Positions 19,546-29,842 of a stretch of 64,000 nucleotides of DNA are shown in pieces. Within the stretch, counting starts at the first letter, position 1. Each line of letters opens with the position of its first letter. Below the pieces are notes generated by a model. It was not told where the DNA came from. It saw only the letters and a program-made list of their open reading frames with translations, and ran no database searches. A program made the translations under genes and the position numbers. Origin of the DNA: DATAXP01 sp963708675 (GTDB taxonomy: Bacteria; Planctomycetota; Planctomycetia; Pirellulales; PNKZ01); contig CAVPTO010000003.1 of assembly GCA_963708675.1 (NCBI GenBank), positions 2,914,001 through 2,978,000 of the forward strand, read 5' to 3'.

Positions 19546-21237
19546 TCAATTAGTCGAGGGAATCATCCACGGAAACACATAGGCCTGCGCCAGGGTCAAG
19601 GCGCCGACCAGTCCTGCGAGCGCGAGACTGTGCAGGAAGACGAAGCGTAAGATCTGGCCTTCCTGGCCCGTTTGTTCAGTCGCAACCGCGGCGACCACGA
19701 TGCTCTGGGCGTCGATCATCTTGCCCATGACGCCGCCGGTGCTATTCGAACCGACGATCAGCAACGGGTTCAGGCCCAACTGCTCGGCCGTGATCCGTTG
19801 CAAGCTGCCGAACAGCGCGTTCGATGAGGTGTCGGAGCCGGTGAGCGCCACACCGAGCCAACCCAACAATGGCGCAAAGAACGGATACCACCAGCCGGTT
19901 CGCGTGAAGGCTAAGCCGAGCGTCGCGTCGCTGCCTCCGTATTTGGTTGTGAAGGCCAATGCCAACATGCAGGCAATCGTCAGCAAGGCCCAGCGCATCT
20001 TCGTCAAGGTCGAGATGAATTCAGCCACGAATACTTTGGGTGAGATGCGAAGCCAAAAGCCGGTCAGCACTGCCGCGATGAAAATGCCCGTCCCGGTTGT
20101 TGAGAGCCAATTGAAATCGTAGATCGCCTTCTCGGGCTCTGCCGCGTGCGTTGAACCCTCGGGGACGACGGCCACCGGAGCGGCGCGATAGATGACATTG
20201 TGAAGGCCTGGGATTTCGAACGAGGCCTTGCTGATTGCCCCCAGCGCGTTTGGCTGACTCGGATCGCCTCCGTTCAAGATCGATTTGAAGCTCGGCCATC
20301 CCCATAAGAAAACCATCACCGAGAGCAGAGCCCAGGGGCCCCAAGCGTGGATCAGTTGACCGCGAGTGAGTGATGCATGGCTTTCGGTGTCGGGCTTGGT
20401 CGATTCGTCCGCGAACCGCCATGTGTCGGCCGGTTGCCAAAAGCGGAGGAAGACGGCGAGCGCGACCATCGAGCCGACTCCGCCGACAACATCCACCAGA
20501 CCAGGCCCGTGATAATTGGCCATCGTGAACTGAAGCGCGGCGAAGCTGCCGCCGCTCACAAGAATCGCCGGCCAGCAACCCAACACACCGCGCCAGCCCG
20601 ACATGATTGCCACGAGCCATATCGGCACGACCAACGAGAAGAGCGGCAACTGTCGACCGGCTACCTGGCTCAAAGCCATCTCGTCGAGGCCGGAGATCTT
20701 GGCGAGCGTGATGATCGGAGTGCCCAGCGCTCCGAAAGCGACCGGTGCCGTGTTGGCCAATAAGGCCAGCCCCGCGGCATACAACGGCGAGAACCCGATG
20801 CCGATGAGGAGCGCGGCCGAGATGGCCACCGGAGTGCCGAAGCCGGCAGCTCCTTCAATAAAACTGCCAAATGAAAACGCGATCAAAAGCGCCTGCATTC
20901 GCCGATCGGGCGAGAGAGCGACGACCGACCGCTTGACGATTTCAAACTGTCCGGACCGAACCGTCAGATGAAACAGAAACACGGCGGCAAGCACGATCCA
21001 GCCGATCGGCAGCAGTCCAAAGCCTGCACCGTAAAGAGCGGCTCCCAACGCGGCCGACGTCGGCATGCCGAACCCGAAGACGGCAATCGCCAAAGCGACC
21101 GCCAACCCCAAGACCGCTGCCCAATGCGCGGCCATGCCGCACACGAGCAGTCCCAGCAGGACCACGATCGGAACGGCAGCCATCAATGTCGAAATCCATG
21201 CCGAGCCGAACGGATCGTAAACCTGTACCCATTCCAT
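19546..21237 (-). CDS. lldP: L-lactate permease (LctP family)
   Basis: A 563-residue integral membrane protein with about a dozen hydrophobic helices and the usual family length. Recognisable LctP stretches include FGSFIEGAAGFGTPVAIS, ALGTPIITLAKISGL and GSNSTGGVMGKMIDAQSI. The family imports L-lactate or glycolate by proton symport at the inner membrane. The gene is flanked by carbohydrate-active genes and is not obviously in an operon with lactate dehydrogenase here. Substrate specificity between lactate and glycolate cannot be read from the sequence. Confidence 0.9.
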   Translation of the reverse strand: MEWVQVYDPFGSAWISTLMAAVPIVVLLGLLVCGMAAHWAAVLGLAVALAIAVFGFGMPTSAALGAALYGAGFGLLPIGWIVLAAVFLFHLTVRSGQFEIVKRSVVALSPDRRMQALLIAFSFGSFIEGAAGFGTPVAISAALLIGIGFSPLYAAGLALLANTAPVAFGALGTPIITLAKISGLDEMALSQVAGRQLPLFSLVVPIWLVAIMSGWRGVLGCWPAILVSGGSFAALQFTMANYHGPGLVDVVGGVGSMVALAVFLRFWQPADTWRFADESTKPDTESHASLTRGQLIHAWGPWALLSVMVFLWGWPSFKSILNGGDPSQPNALGAISKASFEIPGLHNVIYRAAPVAVVPEGSTHAAEPEKAIYDFNWLSTTGTGIFIAAVLTGFWLRISPKVFVAEFISTLTKMRWALLTIACMLALAFTTKYGGSDATLGLAFTRTGWWYPFFAPLLGWLGVALTGSDTSSNALFGSLQRITAEQLGLNPLLIVGSNSTGGVMGKMIDAQSIVVAAVATEQTGQEGQILRFVFLHSLALAGLVGALTLAQAYVFPWMIPSTN

Positions 21238-21307
21238 CTTCAGGACTCTTTCTTGCCGTTCTTGCCGATTTCAACCATGACGCGTGAAACAACGTTTGCC
21301 CCCGGGG

Positions 21308-21591
21308 CTAACCATCGTGTCGCGCGTCCCTTCGGTTCTGACGCTTCTCCTTCTTTCCGCGTTTCTGAACCGACAAGCGCTTCGCCTTCTGTTCTTCGAT
21401 CTTCTTTGCGGATTTTGTGTGTTTGTCTGCGATGGCAGGCTCCTTTGAAAACTGCGGTGGGATCACCCAAGAACGGTCTTCGTTCACAGGCGGTCGACCA
21501 AGGTGCTGACCGGAATGGCGATCATCCCTTGCTCAGGCGGAGGCTTCAACAGCGCGAGCGACAGATTTTTGCCCGCGGACTCGGAGGCGGG
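21308..21591 (-). pseudogene. Decayed or frameshifted small gene, unknown
   Basis: The 398-base gap between the sulfatase and the permease has no intact gene, but the minus strand reads as coding in two pieces. One frame gives SAGKNLSLALLKPPPEQG and stops near 21490. Just there another frame continues with RPPVNEDRSWVIPPQF, then a Lys/Arg-rich tail (KKIEEQKAKRLSVQKRGKK) to a TAG at 21308. A single frameshift near 21490 would join them into about 90 residues, but no start codon is visible. No family recognised. It may be a remnant or a second victim of assembly errors. Confidence 0.35.
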
Positions 21592-21635
21592 TCATGCCTG
21601 TCCGACTCTCAGGCGTCGCTCGGTTCGCTCCGGAG

Positions 21636-23029
21636 CTATTTCTTTTTTCGATCCGCAGCCTTGCGCTCGTTTTTCTTCTCGACAGCGGCGTGATGTGCCG
21701 CTTCGCCGTTCCAGCGCTTATCTGGCCATCGCGGCGACATCATCGTCGCGGTCCATTGGTCGTACAACGACTGGAGCGCTTGCGCCTTGGCCGGCTCTTG
21801 GGTTGTGAGATCGGTTTGCTCGCCGGGATCGTTCGCTAGGTTGACGAGCATTGGCGTCATGTCAACGTCGGCCTTGACCAGCTTCCAATCACCTTGACGC
21901 ACCGCGTATTGAACTCCGAAACGAAAGTACAACTCGCGCGGCGAAAGTTTGCTGACCTTGCGTTCGAGCAGCGGGAGAAGGTTGACGCCGTCGAGCTGCC
22001 ACTCGGGCTTGACCTCGGCGCCGGCCGCTGCCAACGCGGTGGGCAGAACATCGAGCTGGATGACCGGCTCGTCGACAACTTGTCCGGCGGGGATGCGCCC
22101 TTCCACTGGGCAAGCCAGGAGACACGAATGCCTCCTTCCCACACCAACCACTTCCGCCCTCGCAAGCCGCCCATCGTCGCTAGGGGCGACGCTCCGCCGT
22201 TGTCGCTTATCAAGAAAACGAGCGTGTTCTCTTCGAGCTGAAGCTCGCGAAGCTTGTTCATTACCTTGCCGATCGCATCGTCGACTTCCGAGATCATCGC
22301 GGCATAATCCTGTTCGCGTCCGTCGAGTTGGGCAAAGCGATCGAGAGCCTCCTTGCTTGCGACCACTGGACCATGCACGGCATTGAACGGCAGATACAAG
22401 AACCAGGGGCCATCCTTGCGCGACTCGATGAACTTGCACGCTTCGCTGGCATACACGGGCGTGGTGATCGGCGCGCCAGGGAAATCGTCCATCGTCTCGG
22501 CGCCGCGATAGAAATACGGTGGCGCGCCTTCGCCTAGGTTGGCGATGCTGCCGATCGAATCGTCGAAGCCGCGGTGAATCGGCAGGTAGGCCGGTTCAAA
22601 ACTCCCCAAGTGCCACTTGCCGACGATGCCCGTCGCGTAGCCCAGGTCCTTCAGCCGCTGGGACATCAACGTCTCGCTGAGCACCAGGCCGTTGGATGCT
22701 TTTCCGGGATTGGCATCGTGCCCCGAGCGAGCCTGATAGCGGCCCGTCATCAGCCCTACGCGGCTCGGGCTGCATACGCAGGCCGACACATAGCCGTTCG
22801 TGCAGCGAGCGCCCGCCGCGGCCATCGCATCGATGTGCGGCGTCGGGGCGCGTTTGCCTCCGTAGCATGCCGGTTCGGCCCAGCCCATGTCGTCGAGATA
22901 GAAGACCAGAATGTTCGGCTTTTGATCGGCTGCGGCGACCACGGTCGCGCTGAAGCTTGTCGCGCTGAAGGTGGCCGCGCTGACCAACAACCCCGCGACA
23001 ACAGTGCCGATACACCGTGTGATATGCAT
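21636..23029 (-). CDS. Secreted sulfatase (frameshift near 22105)
   Basis: ATG 23029 starts a signal peptide, then PNILVFYLDDMGW (metal-binding Asp pair) and the sulfatase signature CSPSRVGLMTGR, whose Cys is converted to formylglycine. GIVGKWHLG and ISDNGG are further family motifs. After AQWKG the frame breaks near 22105. The continuation, GRIPAGQVVDEPVIQLDVLP through GDWKLVKAD to a Lys-rich end at 21636, lies in the adjacent frame. The joined protein has about 465 residues. It hydrolyses sulfate esters, probably on polysaccharides. It is divergent from the second sulfatase. Confidence 0.82.
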
Positions 23030-23385
23030 TGCAGACCTGTAGAACGGATGAGGAGAATGACTTCGGCCGTCACAGGCCAAAGGCGGGTTACAACTTTAGA
23101 CGGTCGCAGGGAGCGATTTATTTGCTCGTCGTTACAGGATGGCGGACGAGACGAGACGACGGAAAGCCGAGCGAGCAGGGGAATGCCGGTTCAAGCGGGA
23201 AGTGTCGGACCTCATAAGCTGATGCTTGCGACGCGGACGAAGGTCGCTCGATTGTAAGCCGCCGCCGGTTTGACGCGCTACCTCGGGTGAACAAGAATCG
23301 AAGTTCGCCCTTCGCACGCATGCCGAACAGCGAAGGGGTCAAGAATCTTCGGTCTCAACCTCATCGACGTCCTCAGAGCTACGTT
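23030..23385. promoter_or_regulatory. Divergent intergenic region between two sulfatases
   Basis: These 356 bases separate the start codons of two divergently oriented sulfatase genes and must carry promoters for both. I see no supported gene, no clear operator palindrome and no confident -35/-10 pair. Confidence 0.35.
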
Positions 23386-24762
23386 ATGTTCCATCGAACC
23401 TGCCTGTTGTTCACGCTGCTTGTTTCGACTGCATTTCAGCCGGCCTTCGCCGACGATGCGAAGCCGAACATCGTCTGGATCGTTGCAGACGATTTGGGCT
23501 ACGGCGATCTGAGTATGCAGGGCGGTCGCGACATCGAGACGAAGCACATCGACGCGCTCGCCGCTCATGGAGTGCGCTGCACGAACGCCTACGTCAGCGC
23601 ACCGGTGTGCAGCCCCACGCGAGCTGGCCTACTCACAGGTCGTTACCAACAACGATTCGGACACGAGTTCAACCCGGCTCTCGTGGAGTACAACGGCTCG
23701 GGACAGGGATTGCCGCTCGATCAGACAACGGTCGCCGATCGATTGCGCGACGTTGGCTACAAGACATTGCTCGTTGGTAAATGGCACCAAGGCCAGCAAG
23801 AAGCCTTTCTGCCGAATCGTCGTGGCTTCGATGAGTTCTTTGGTTTTCCCCTTGGCTGGCATTCGTACTGGCCGAGCGATGATGCGGAGAATGGCCCACT
23901 GTTTCGAAACACCTTGCAAGTAAAGCAGCAGGAATACCTGACGCGTGATTTAGCCAACGAAGCGTGTGCGATGATCGCGCGACACCGCGACCATCCGTTC
24001 TTCATGTACCTGGCATTCAACGCGGTTCACACGCCGATGGAGGCCCCGGAATCGACCGTGGCGAAGTTCAGCGATGTCGCCACGGGCGATCGCCGCACGT
24101 ACCTGGCCATGTTGGCTGAATTGGACGACGCCGTCGGACGCGTGCTGAACAAGTTGCGAGCCGAGGAACTCGAGGAGAAGACGCTTATTTTTTTTGTGAG
24201 CGACAATGGCGGCCCCACGACGAAATTCTCTCCCAACGGAGCGCGAAACGGACCATTGCGCGGCAGCAAAGGGGACACGTGGGAAGGGGGCATTCGTGTA
24301 CCGTTGATGGCGCAGTGGAAAGGGCGCCTGCCGGCAGGAGCGGTTTACGATCAGCCGGTCATCTCGCTCGACATCGTTGCCACGTCGCTGCATGCCGGCG
24401 GCGTCGAGCTGCCTGCTCCGCCAGCGATCGATGGCGTCGACCTTGTTCCGTATTTCTCTGGGTCGAACACCACTGCGCCGCACAAATCACTCTACTGGCG
24501 ATTCGGCAAACAGATGGCGATTCGCTCGGGCGATTGGAAGCTCGTGCGCCCGAGCATGTCTCCTGGCGAGTATTTGGAGATCGCCACGACACCGATGCTC
24601 TTCAATCTGCGCGACGATGTGGGGGAGCAAACCGATCTTGCCGCCGCGCAACCCGACAAGGTGCGCGAACTTCAAGCCGACTGGAACGAATGGAACGCTG
24701 AGCTGATGGCTCCGCGCTGGCCCGCAACGCTCAAAGGCAAGCTCTATCCGCCGGCACAATAG
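23386..24762 (+). CDS. Secreted sulfatase
   Basis: A 458-residue protein from ATG 23386 with a Sec signal (LLFTLLVSTAF to AFA). The N-terminal metal site reads PNIVWIVADDLGYGDL; the formylglycine motif is CSPTRAGLLTGR; LLVGKWHQG, FVSDNGGPT and GDWKLVRP complete the arylsulfatase fold. Length is normal. Sulfate release from polysaccharides in the periplasm is expected, with substrate unknown. It needs a formylglycine-generating enzyme that is not in this window. In-frame codons upstream of 23386 lack a ribosome site and would bury the signal peptide. Confidence 0.9.
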   Translation: MFHRTCLLFTLLVSTAFQPAFADDAKPNIVWIVADDLGYGDLSMQGGRDIETKHIDALAAHGVRCTNAYVSAPVCSPTRAGLLTGRYQQRFGHEFNPALVEYNGSGQGLPLDQTTVADRLRDVGYKTLLVGKWHQGQQEAFLPNRRGFDEFFGFPLGWHSYWPSDDAENGPLFRNTLQVKQQEYLTRDLANEACAMIARHRDHPFFMYLAFNAVHTPMEAPESTVAKFSDVATGDRRTYLAMLAELDDAVGRVLNKLRAEELEEKTLIFFVSDNGGPTTKFSPNGARNGPLRGSKGDTWEGGIRVPLMAQWKGRLPAGAVYDQPVISLDIVATSLHAGGVELPAPPAIDGVDLVPYFSGSNTTAPHKSLYWRFGKQMAIRSGDWKLVRPSMSPGEYLEIATTPMLFNLRDDVGEQTDLAAAQPDKVRELQADWNEWNAELMAPRWPATLKGKLYPPAQ

Positions 24763-24925
24763 TCTTGCTTTTCGACAGTCTTGCTTTACGACGAAGTCCG
24801 ACTTGATTGGACGTTGACTTTGTCGGCGAAACGCGTCGTTGGTTTGCGTTTCCGACGTCCGAGCTTCCCGCGCATCACGGGTAAGCTCACGATCAGCCGC
24901 AAGCCTCGATTTTGTACGTCGGTTC

Positions 24926-27900
24926 TTAATGTTCGAGGTTTATGTTTGTGTAGTGTTCACTCAGCGGTTTATCCGTCTCGTCCTGCAGCAGTTTGCTGTC
25001 GCCGGAGAGGCGAGCGAACAAGTAGTACAGGCCGGGAATGACCAAGACGCCGAGGACCGTGCCTAGCAACATGCCCCCGACTGCCGTGCCACCAATCGTG
25101 CGGTTTGCGATCGCCCCGGGGCCGCTGGCACGGAGCAACGGAATTAGACCGGCGATAAAGGCGAACGAGGTCATCAGAATCGGGCGGAAGCGTAGTTTTC
25201 CGCCTTCGATGGCTGCCTCGGCATAACCGATGCCCTCATGGTGCCGCTGCACGGCGAACTCGACAATCAGAATTGCGTTTTTGCCCAGCAGACCGACCAG
25301 CATGACCAGACCAATCTGGCAGTAGACGTCGTTGGCCAAACCCATGGTCTGAAGCAAAAAGTACGAGCCGAAGATTCCGACCGGCAGCGACATGATCACT
25401 GCAAGCGGTAGGATGAAGCTTTCGTATTGGCCAACCAGCACCAGATAAACGAAGACGACGACGATCAGGAAGATATAAACCGAGTCGTTTCCCTTCTGCG
25501 CCTCGTCGTAAGCGAGGGCCTCCCAGCCAAGTCCGTAACCGCGCGACAGCGTCTTGGCGGCGACCTCCTTAATGGCCTCAATGGCTTGACCGCTGCTATA
25601 GCCAGCAGCGGGTGAAAGCTGAATCGGCGCGGAAGGGTAGAGGTTGTAGCGGTTGATTTCGTTCAAGCCTTGCCGCTTGTTCAGGGTCATGAACGCCGAG
25701 TAGGGAACCATGTCTCCTTGGTCGTTTTTGACGAATAGATTATCGAAATCCTCGGGATAGCGCCGGAACTCAGGCAACGCCTGAACGAAGACCTTATAGA
25801 ACTGGTTGAAGCGGATAAAGCCCTGCTCCCAGGTGCTGCCGATGACGATCGACAGATTGTCCATCGCATCTTTGATCGTCACGCCTTTCTGCATGGCGAC
25901 GTCGTTGTTGATTTCGAGCTCATACTGCGGATAGTTGCTGGCAAAAAAGGTGAAAATGCTCTTGAGTTCCTTGCGTTCAGCCAAGGCCGCCAGGAACTTC
26001 TCGGTCTCTTCTCCGAGCCGCTTGTAGTTCATCGTGTTGGTCTTGTCCAACACGCGTAGCGAGACACCGCCTGCCGCGCCGAAGCCAGGCACCGCGGGCG
26101 GCTCGAAGAACTCGAGCTTCACGTTGGACATCGTGCTGCACGCGTGCTCGAGCTCCTTAATGATCTGCTTCGAGGTCATCTTCCGTTCGGACCAAGGCTT
26201 CAAATTGATGAGGCAGGTTCCAGCGTTCGAACCGCGGCCTTCGGTGAGAACCTCGTAACCGGCCAGAGCAGAGACCGAGTTGACGCCTTCGATCGTCTTA
26301 GCAATTTCTTGCAACTCGTGGCTCTTGGAGTTGGTGTACTCGAGTGTCGAGCCCGGTGGCGTTTGAAGAATTCCGTAGATCATCCCCTGGTCTTCGAGCG
26401 GGATAAAGCCCGCCGGCAGCGTTAAGCTCAGAAAGACAACGCCCGCTGCGAAGCCCGAGATGACGATGATCGTCAGCGGACGGCGCGAAACGATCGGACC
26501 AAGGAACACGGTATATATGACGGTGACCTTCTCGACCGCACGGTCAAACGGCTTGCGTATGAAGGGGACGATATTCAACAGCAGTCCCATCCATCCCCAC
26601 AGATGATAGATGAGGAGATTGAGCCCGACGGCCATGGCGCCGCCGACCACGATCATGACGATCGTGCTCAACCACCCGCGCTTCGCCTTGTAACCGTGGG
26701 GCTTGAGAATCATCGCGCAAAGCACCGGCGTGATCGTCAACGCCACGATGCCTGACAGAACGATGGACGAGGCCATCGTAATGCCGAACTGCCGATAGAA
26801 CTGGCCCACCGGCCCGGGAATGAACGTCACCGGCACGAAGACCGCCGTCATCACTAGGGTAATGGCAATGATGGCGCCGCTGATCTCGTTGATAACTTCT
26901 TTGGTTGCTCGATAGGGAGAGAGATGCTTTTCCGCCATCTTGGCGTGCACCGCTTCGACGACCACGATCGCGTCATCGACCACGACGCCGATCGCCAGCA
27001 CTAGCGCGAAGAGCGTGATGAGGTTGACCGACAAGCCCAGCATCTGCATGAAAAAGAAGGCCCCGATCAAGGAGACGGGGACCGCCAGCGTCGGAATCAG
27101 CGTCGAGCGAAGATCGCCGAGGAACATGTACACCACGAGCGAGACCAGCAAGAAGGCTTCTAACAAGGTGTGGAGCACCTGTTCAATCGACGCCTCCAAA
27201 AACGTGGAAACGTCGTAGCTGATCGCGAAGTCCATGCCCGGAGGAAATGCTTGTTCCTTAATCTCCTTGAGCTTTTCCTTGACGTTCTCGATGACGGTGG
27301 CCGCGTTGGTGCCGGGAATCTGCTTAAGGACGATGGCCGCCGAAGGATGGCCGTCCATGTCCGAATAAATGTTGTAGTAGGATGGCCCCAATTCGACCTG
27401 GGCCACATCCTTGAGACGCATCACCTCGCCATCGGGGTTGGCCTTGAGGATGATGTTTTCGTATTGCTCGGGCGTGTTGTAGCGTCCGACCCAGGTCAAC
27501 ACGTACTCGACGGTTTGCGAGGTACGCCCCGTTGCCTGGCCGAGCCGCCCGGGAGAGCCAATCATGCTCTGTTTGCTGATCATCTTCATGATGTCTTCGG
27601 ACGACACGTTATAGGCCCGCATGCGGTCGATATTGAGCCAGACTCGCATGGCCATCGCGCGGCTGCCGAGAATGTTGGCACTGCCGATGCCGCGAACGCG
27701 CTTCACTTCGGGCACCACGTTGACGAAGGCGTAGTTGTAAAGGAAATCCTGGTTGTGGCCCGGATCGGTGCTGTAGATGTTGACGTACATCAGCATGCTC
27801 GTCATTTGCTGCAGCACGATGATGCCTTCGAGTTCCACGATCGGCGGAAGTCGTTGCTTCACGGTCTGAATGCGGTTTTGCACGTTCAAAACCGCCACGT

Positions 27901-28201
27901 TCGGATCGCTGCCCGGCTCAAAGACGATCAGAATCGTCGCCTCGCCGGCACTGGTTCCGGCCGAGACCATGTAGCGCATATCCTGCACGCCGTTGATCGC
28001 CTGCTCGAGAATGACGAGCACCGAGTCGACAAGAACGTTGGCACTGGCGCCAGGAAACGCGAGCGTCACGACCACGCTTGGCGGCGCGACGTTGGGGAAC
28101 TGAGAGATCGGCAGCGTTTTGATCGACAGCCCGCCAAGGAACACAATGATGATCGAGATAACGATCGCCAGCGCGGGCCGAGTCAGGAATTTCGCGAACA
28201 T
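24926..28201 (-). CDS. RND efflux transporter, inner-membrane subunit (HAE1/AcrB type)
   Basis: A 1,091-residue protein of typical AcrB length. It opens with FLTRPALAIVISIIIVFLGG and QFPNVAPPSVVV. The proton-relay helix carries the paired aspartates (AIGVVVDDAIVVVEAV), and two large periplasmic loops separate the repeated six-helix halves. The family pumps hydrophobic compounds from the inner membrane or periplasm outward, driven by proton flux. The adaptor gene lies 54 bases upstream on the same strand. The outer-membrane channel is encoded on the other side of the regulator at 30988. Confidence 0.95.
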   Translation of the reverse strand: MFAKFLTRPALAIVISIIIVFLGGLSIKTLPISQFPNVAPPSVVVTLAFPGASANVLVDSVLVILEQAINGVQDMRYMVSAGTSAGEATILIVFEPGSDPNVAVLNVQNRIQTVKQRLPPIVELEGIIVLQQMTSMLMYVNIYSTDPGHNQDFLYNYAFVNVVPEVKRVRGIGSANILGSRAMAMRVWLNIDRMRAYNVSSEDIMKMISKQSMIGSPGRLGQATGRTSQTVEYVLTWVGRYNTPEQYENIILKANPDGEVMRLKDVAQVELGPSYYNIYSDMDGHPSAAIVLKQIPGTNAATVIENVKEKLKEIKEQAFPPGMDFAISYDVSTFLEASIEQVLHTLLEAFLLVSLVVYMFLGDLRSTLIPTLAVPVSLIGAFFFMQMLGLSVNLITLFALVLAIGVVVDDAIVVVEAVHAKMAEKHLSPYRATKEVINEISGAIIAITLVMTAVFVPVTFIPGPVGQFYRQFGITMASSIVLSGIVALTITPVLCAMILKPHGYKAKRGWLSTIVMIVVGGAMAVGLNLLIYHLWGWMGLLLNIVPFIRKPFDRAVEKVTVIYTVFLGPIVSRRPLTIIVISGFAAGVVFLSLTLPAGFIPLEDQGMIYGILQTPPGSTLEYTNSKSHELQEIAKTIEGVNSVSALAGYEVLTEGRGSNAGTCLINLKPWSERKMTSKQIIKELEHACSTMSNVKLEFFEPPAVPGFGAAGGVSLRVLDKTNTMNYKRLGEETEKFLAALAERKELKSIFTFFASNYPQYELEINNDVAMQKGVTIKDAMDNLSIVIGSTWEQGFIRFNQFYKVFVQALPEFRRYPEDFDNLFVKNDQGDMVPYSAFMTLNKRQGLNEINRYNLYPSAPIQLSPAAGYSSGQAIEAIKEVAAKTLSRGYGLGWEALAYDEAQKGNDSVYIFLIVVVFVYLVLVGQYESFILPLAVIMSLPVGIFGSYFLLQTMGLANDVYCQIGLVMLVGLLGKNAILIVEFAVQRHHEGIGYAEAAIEGGKLRFRPILMTSFAFIAGLIPLLRASGPGAIANRTIGGTAVGGMLLGTVLGVLVIPGLYYLFARLSGDSKLLQDETDKPLSEHYTNINLEH

Positions 28202-28255
28202 CGCTTCGGAGGGAACCTGGTTTACAAGTCGTTCGTTTTTGCCGGTCGGCGGTCG

Positions 28256-29386
28256 CTATTCCGCGTGGTACTTGAGATTCGTGACAACCTGCTCGGCTGG
28301 CTGATTCTCGTATTCTACCGTGTCACCGTCGCGAACCTGTCGGATGCCCTCGAGAACGATCTTGTCGCTCACATCGAGTCCCTTCTTAATGACGAAGAGA
28401 TCTTCCAATTCGTTTTGGATTTCGATCTCGCGCTGGTGCGCCACGTTGTCCTTGTCAATGACGTAAACGTATCGCTTTTGAAGAACCTCGAACGTCGCTC
28501 GTTGAGGGATCACGATCGCGTCTTTTTGTATGCGGCGGAGCTTGATGGTGCCGGTCTGACCATGACGCAGCAGACGTTCAGGATTCGAAAAATCCGCGCG
28601 GAAAGGGATGTTGCCCGTGGTGTTATCGAAGTCGGCCTCGATTGCGCCGATTTTGCCGGGCTGGTCAAAAATGCTGCCGTTGGCCAGCTGGAGGTCGATT
28701 TTGATTTCCTCCGGGTGCTGCTTCAGGCTGGCCATGTATTCGAGATACCGGGCCTCGGGGACATTGAAGTACACCCACATCGTGCTGTTGTCGGACAAGG
28801 TCGAGAGGAGCTCCCCTTCCTCGACGAGGCTACCCTGCTGTAGGTGCAGGCGATCGATGATGCCGTCGAACGGCGCCTTGACCGTGGCGAAGTTTAATTC
28901 GGCCGCCGCCTGCTGCGCCGTCGCCTGAGCTCTGAGCAGCTTGGCCTCGAGCAGCAGCACCTCGTTCTGAGAAATTGCATTCTTGTCAAACAAACTTTTG
29001 GCGTAGTTGTACTCCAACTGCGCACGCTTGGCCTCGGCCATCTCGGCGTCCAGCTTTGTCTGGTAAAGAATCGGGATGACCTGGAACAACAGGTCGCCCG
29101 CCTTCACCTGTTGCCCCTCCCGGATCGGGATCGCCTCGAGATACCCGCGCTCCAAAGCGCGAACCTTGATGTGGCGCTGTGAATGAATCTGGCAGACATA
29201 TTGCTGCGTGAGCGTGATCGCCTTTGACTCGGGCGTTGTGGCGGTGATTTTATGCGCCTCGTGGTGTTCCTCCTCATGATGCTGCATGTTGCAAGCAGGC
29301 AGCGAGAGAGAAACTAGCGCCAGGATGATCGAACCGACGAGCCGACGCTGCCGCTGAGAGGCCTTACCAATGAATGTGACGAACAT
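28256..29386 (-). CDS. RND efflux periplasmic adaptor (membrane fusion protein)
   Basis: A 376-residue lipoprotein: the signal ends LSLPAC, so Cys would be lipidated. After a His/Glu-rich stretch come the lipoyl-like half (REGQQVKAGDLLFQV), a coiled-coil hairpin, the second lipoyl half (TVKAPFDGIIDRLHLQQGSLV) and beta-barrel domains (IPQRATFEVL). The start at 29386 is supported by AAGGAAG; an in-frame start 23 codons earlier is not. It bridges the RND pump encoded immediately downstream and the TolC-like channel. The HHEEEHHEAH patch after the lipid anchor could bind metal, but this is a guess. Confidence 0.93.
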   Translation of the reverse strand: MFVTFIGKASQRQRRLVGSIILALVSLSLPACNMQHHEEEHHEAHKITATTPESKAITLTQQYVCQIHSQRHIKVRALERGYLEAIPIREGQQVKAGDLLFQVIPILYQTKLDAEMAEAKRAQLEYNYAKSLFDKNAISQNEVLLLEAKLLRAQATAQQAAAELNFATVKAPFDGIIDRLHLQQGSLVEEGELLSTLSDNSTMWVYFNVPEARYLEYMASLKQHPEEIKIDLQLANGSIFDQPGKIGAIEADFDNTTGNIPFRADFSNPERLLRHGQTGTIKLRRIQKDAIVIPQRATFEVLQKRYVYVIDKDNVAHQREIEIQNELEDLFVIKKGLDVSDKIVLEGIRQVRDGDTVEYENQPAEQVVTNLKYHAE

Positions 29387-29842
29387 CGCCAGCTTCCTTG
29401 TGTGGAAATAGGGACTCGAGCAACGACGATGTGCCGGACACGATCCCGGCTCCAATGTCGAGCTGCTCGAGCGAAACCAATTCTTAATGAGATCAACGGG
29501 CGGGAGTCACGCGAATGTCCGCACCGGCGTGCGCGGGCGCTCGAAGAGAACCACTGACCTTAATGATACGTTTTCTCCGTCGCAATTATTACCGTTTTTC
29601 GGCCGTTGAACCAATTCAAAAATTGCGTGACAATCTATAGAATTAATCTATGCGTTGCGATCATTACGCATTCGTTATCAATGGATTACAAGATCGTCAT
29701 AAAAGACGACTTTGCCTCTATTACGTTCGCTGAACCGAGGATCGCTCCTACTTTTAGAGTAGCCGCACCACGCGACGAAATGTCTCTGTCGCAAAACCGA
29801 ATTGCCGCCTTCACGGCATTGACCTGATCGGCCGAACTGACG
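29387..29842. promoter_or_regulatory. AT-rich divergent control region of the efflux locus
   Basis: These 456 bases separate the efflux adaptor (minus) from the LysR-type regulator (plus). The part around 29575-29720 is clearly more AT-rich than its surroundings and includes the imperfect repeat AATCTATAG / AATCTATGCG. LysR-type proteins usually bind T-N11-A sites in such divergent regions, so this is the likely operator and promoter zone. I cannot fix a single site. No supported gene lies inside. Confidence 0.4.

Noticed and set aside
27170..28843. Long open plus-strand frame (557 codons) opposite the RND pump and adaptor
   Set aside because: It is an antisense shadow of two strongly supported genes, with no family motif and His/Arg-rich composition.
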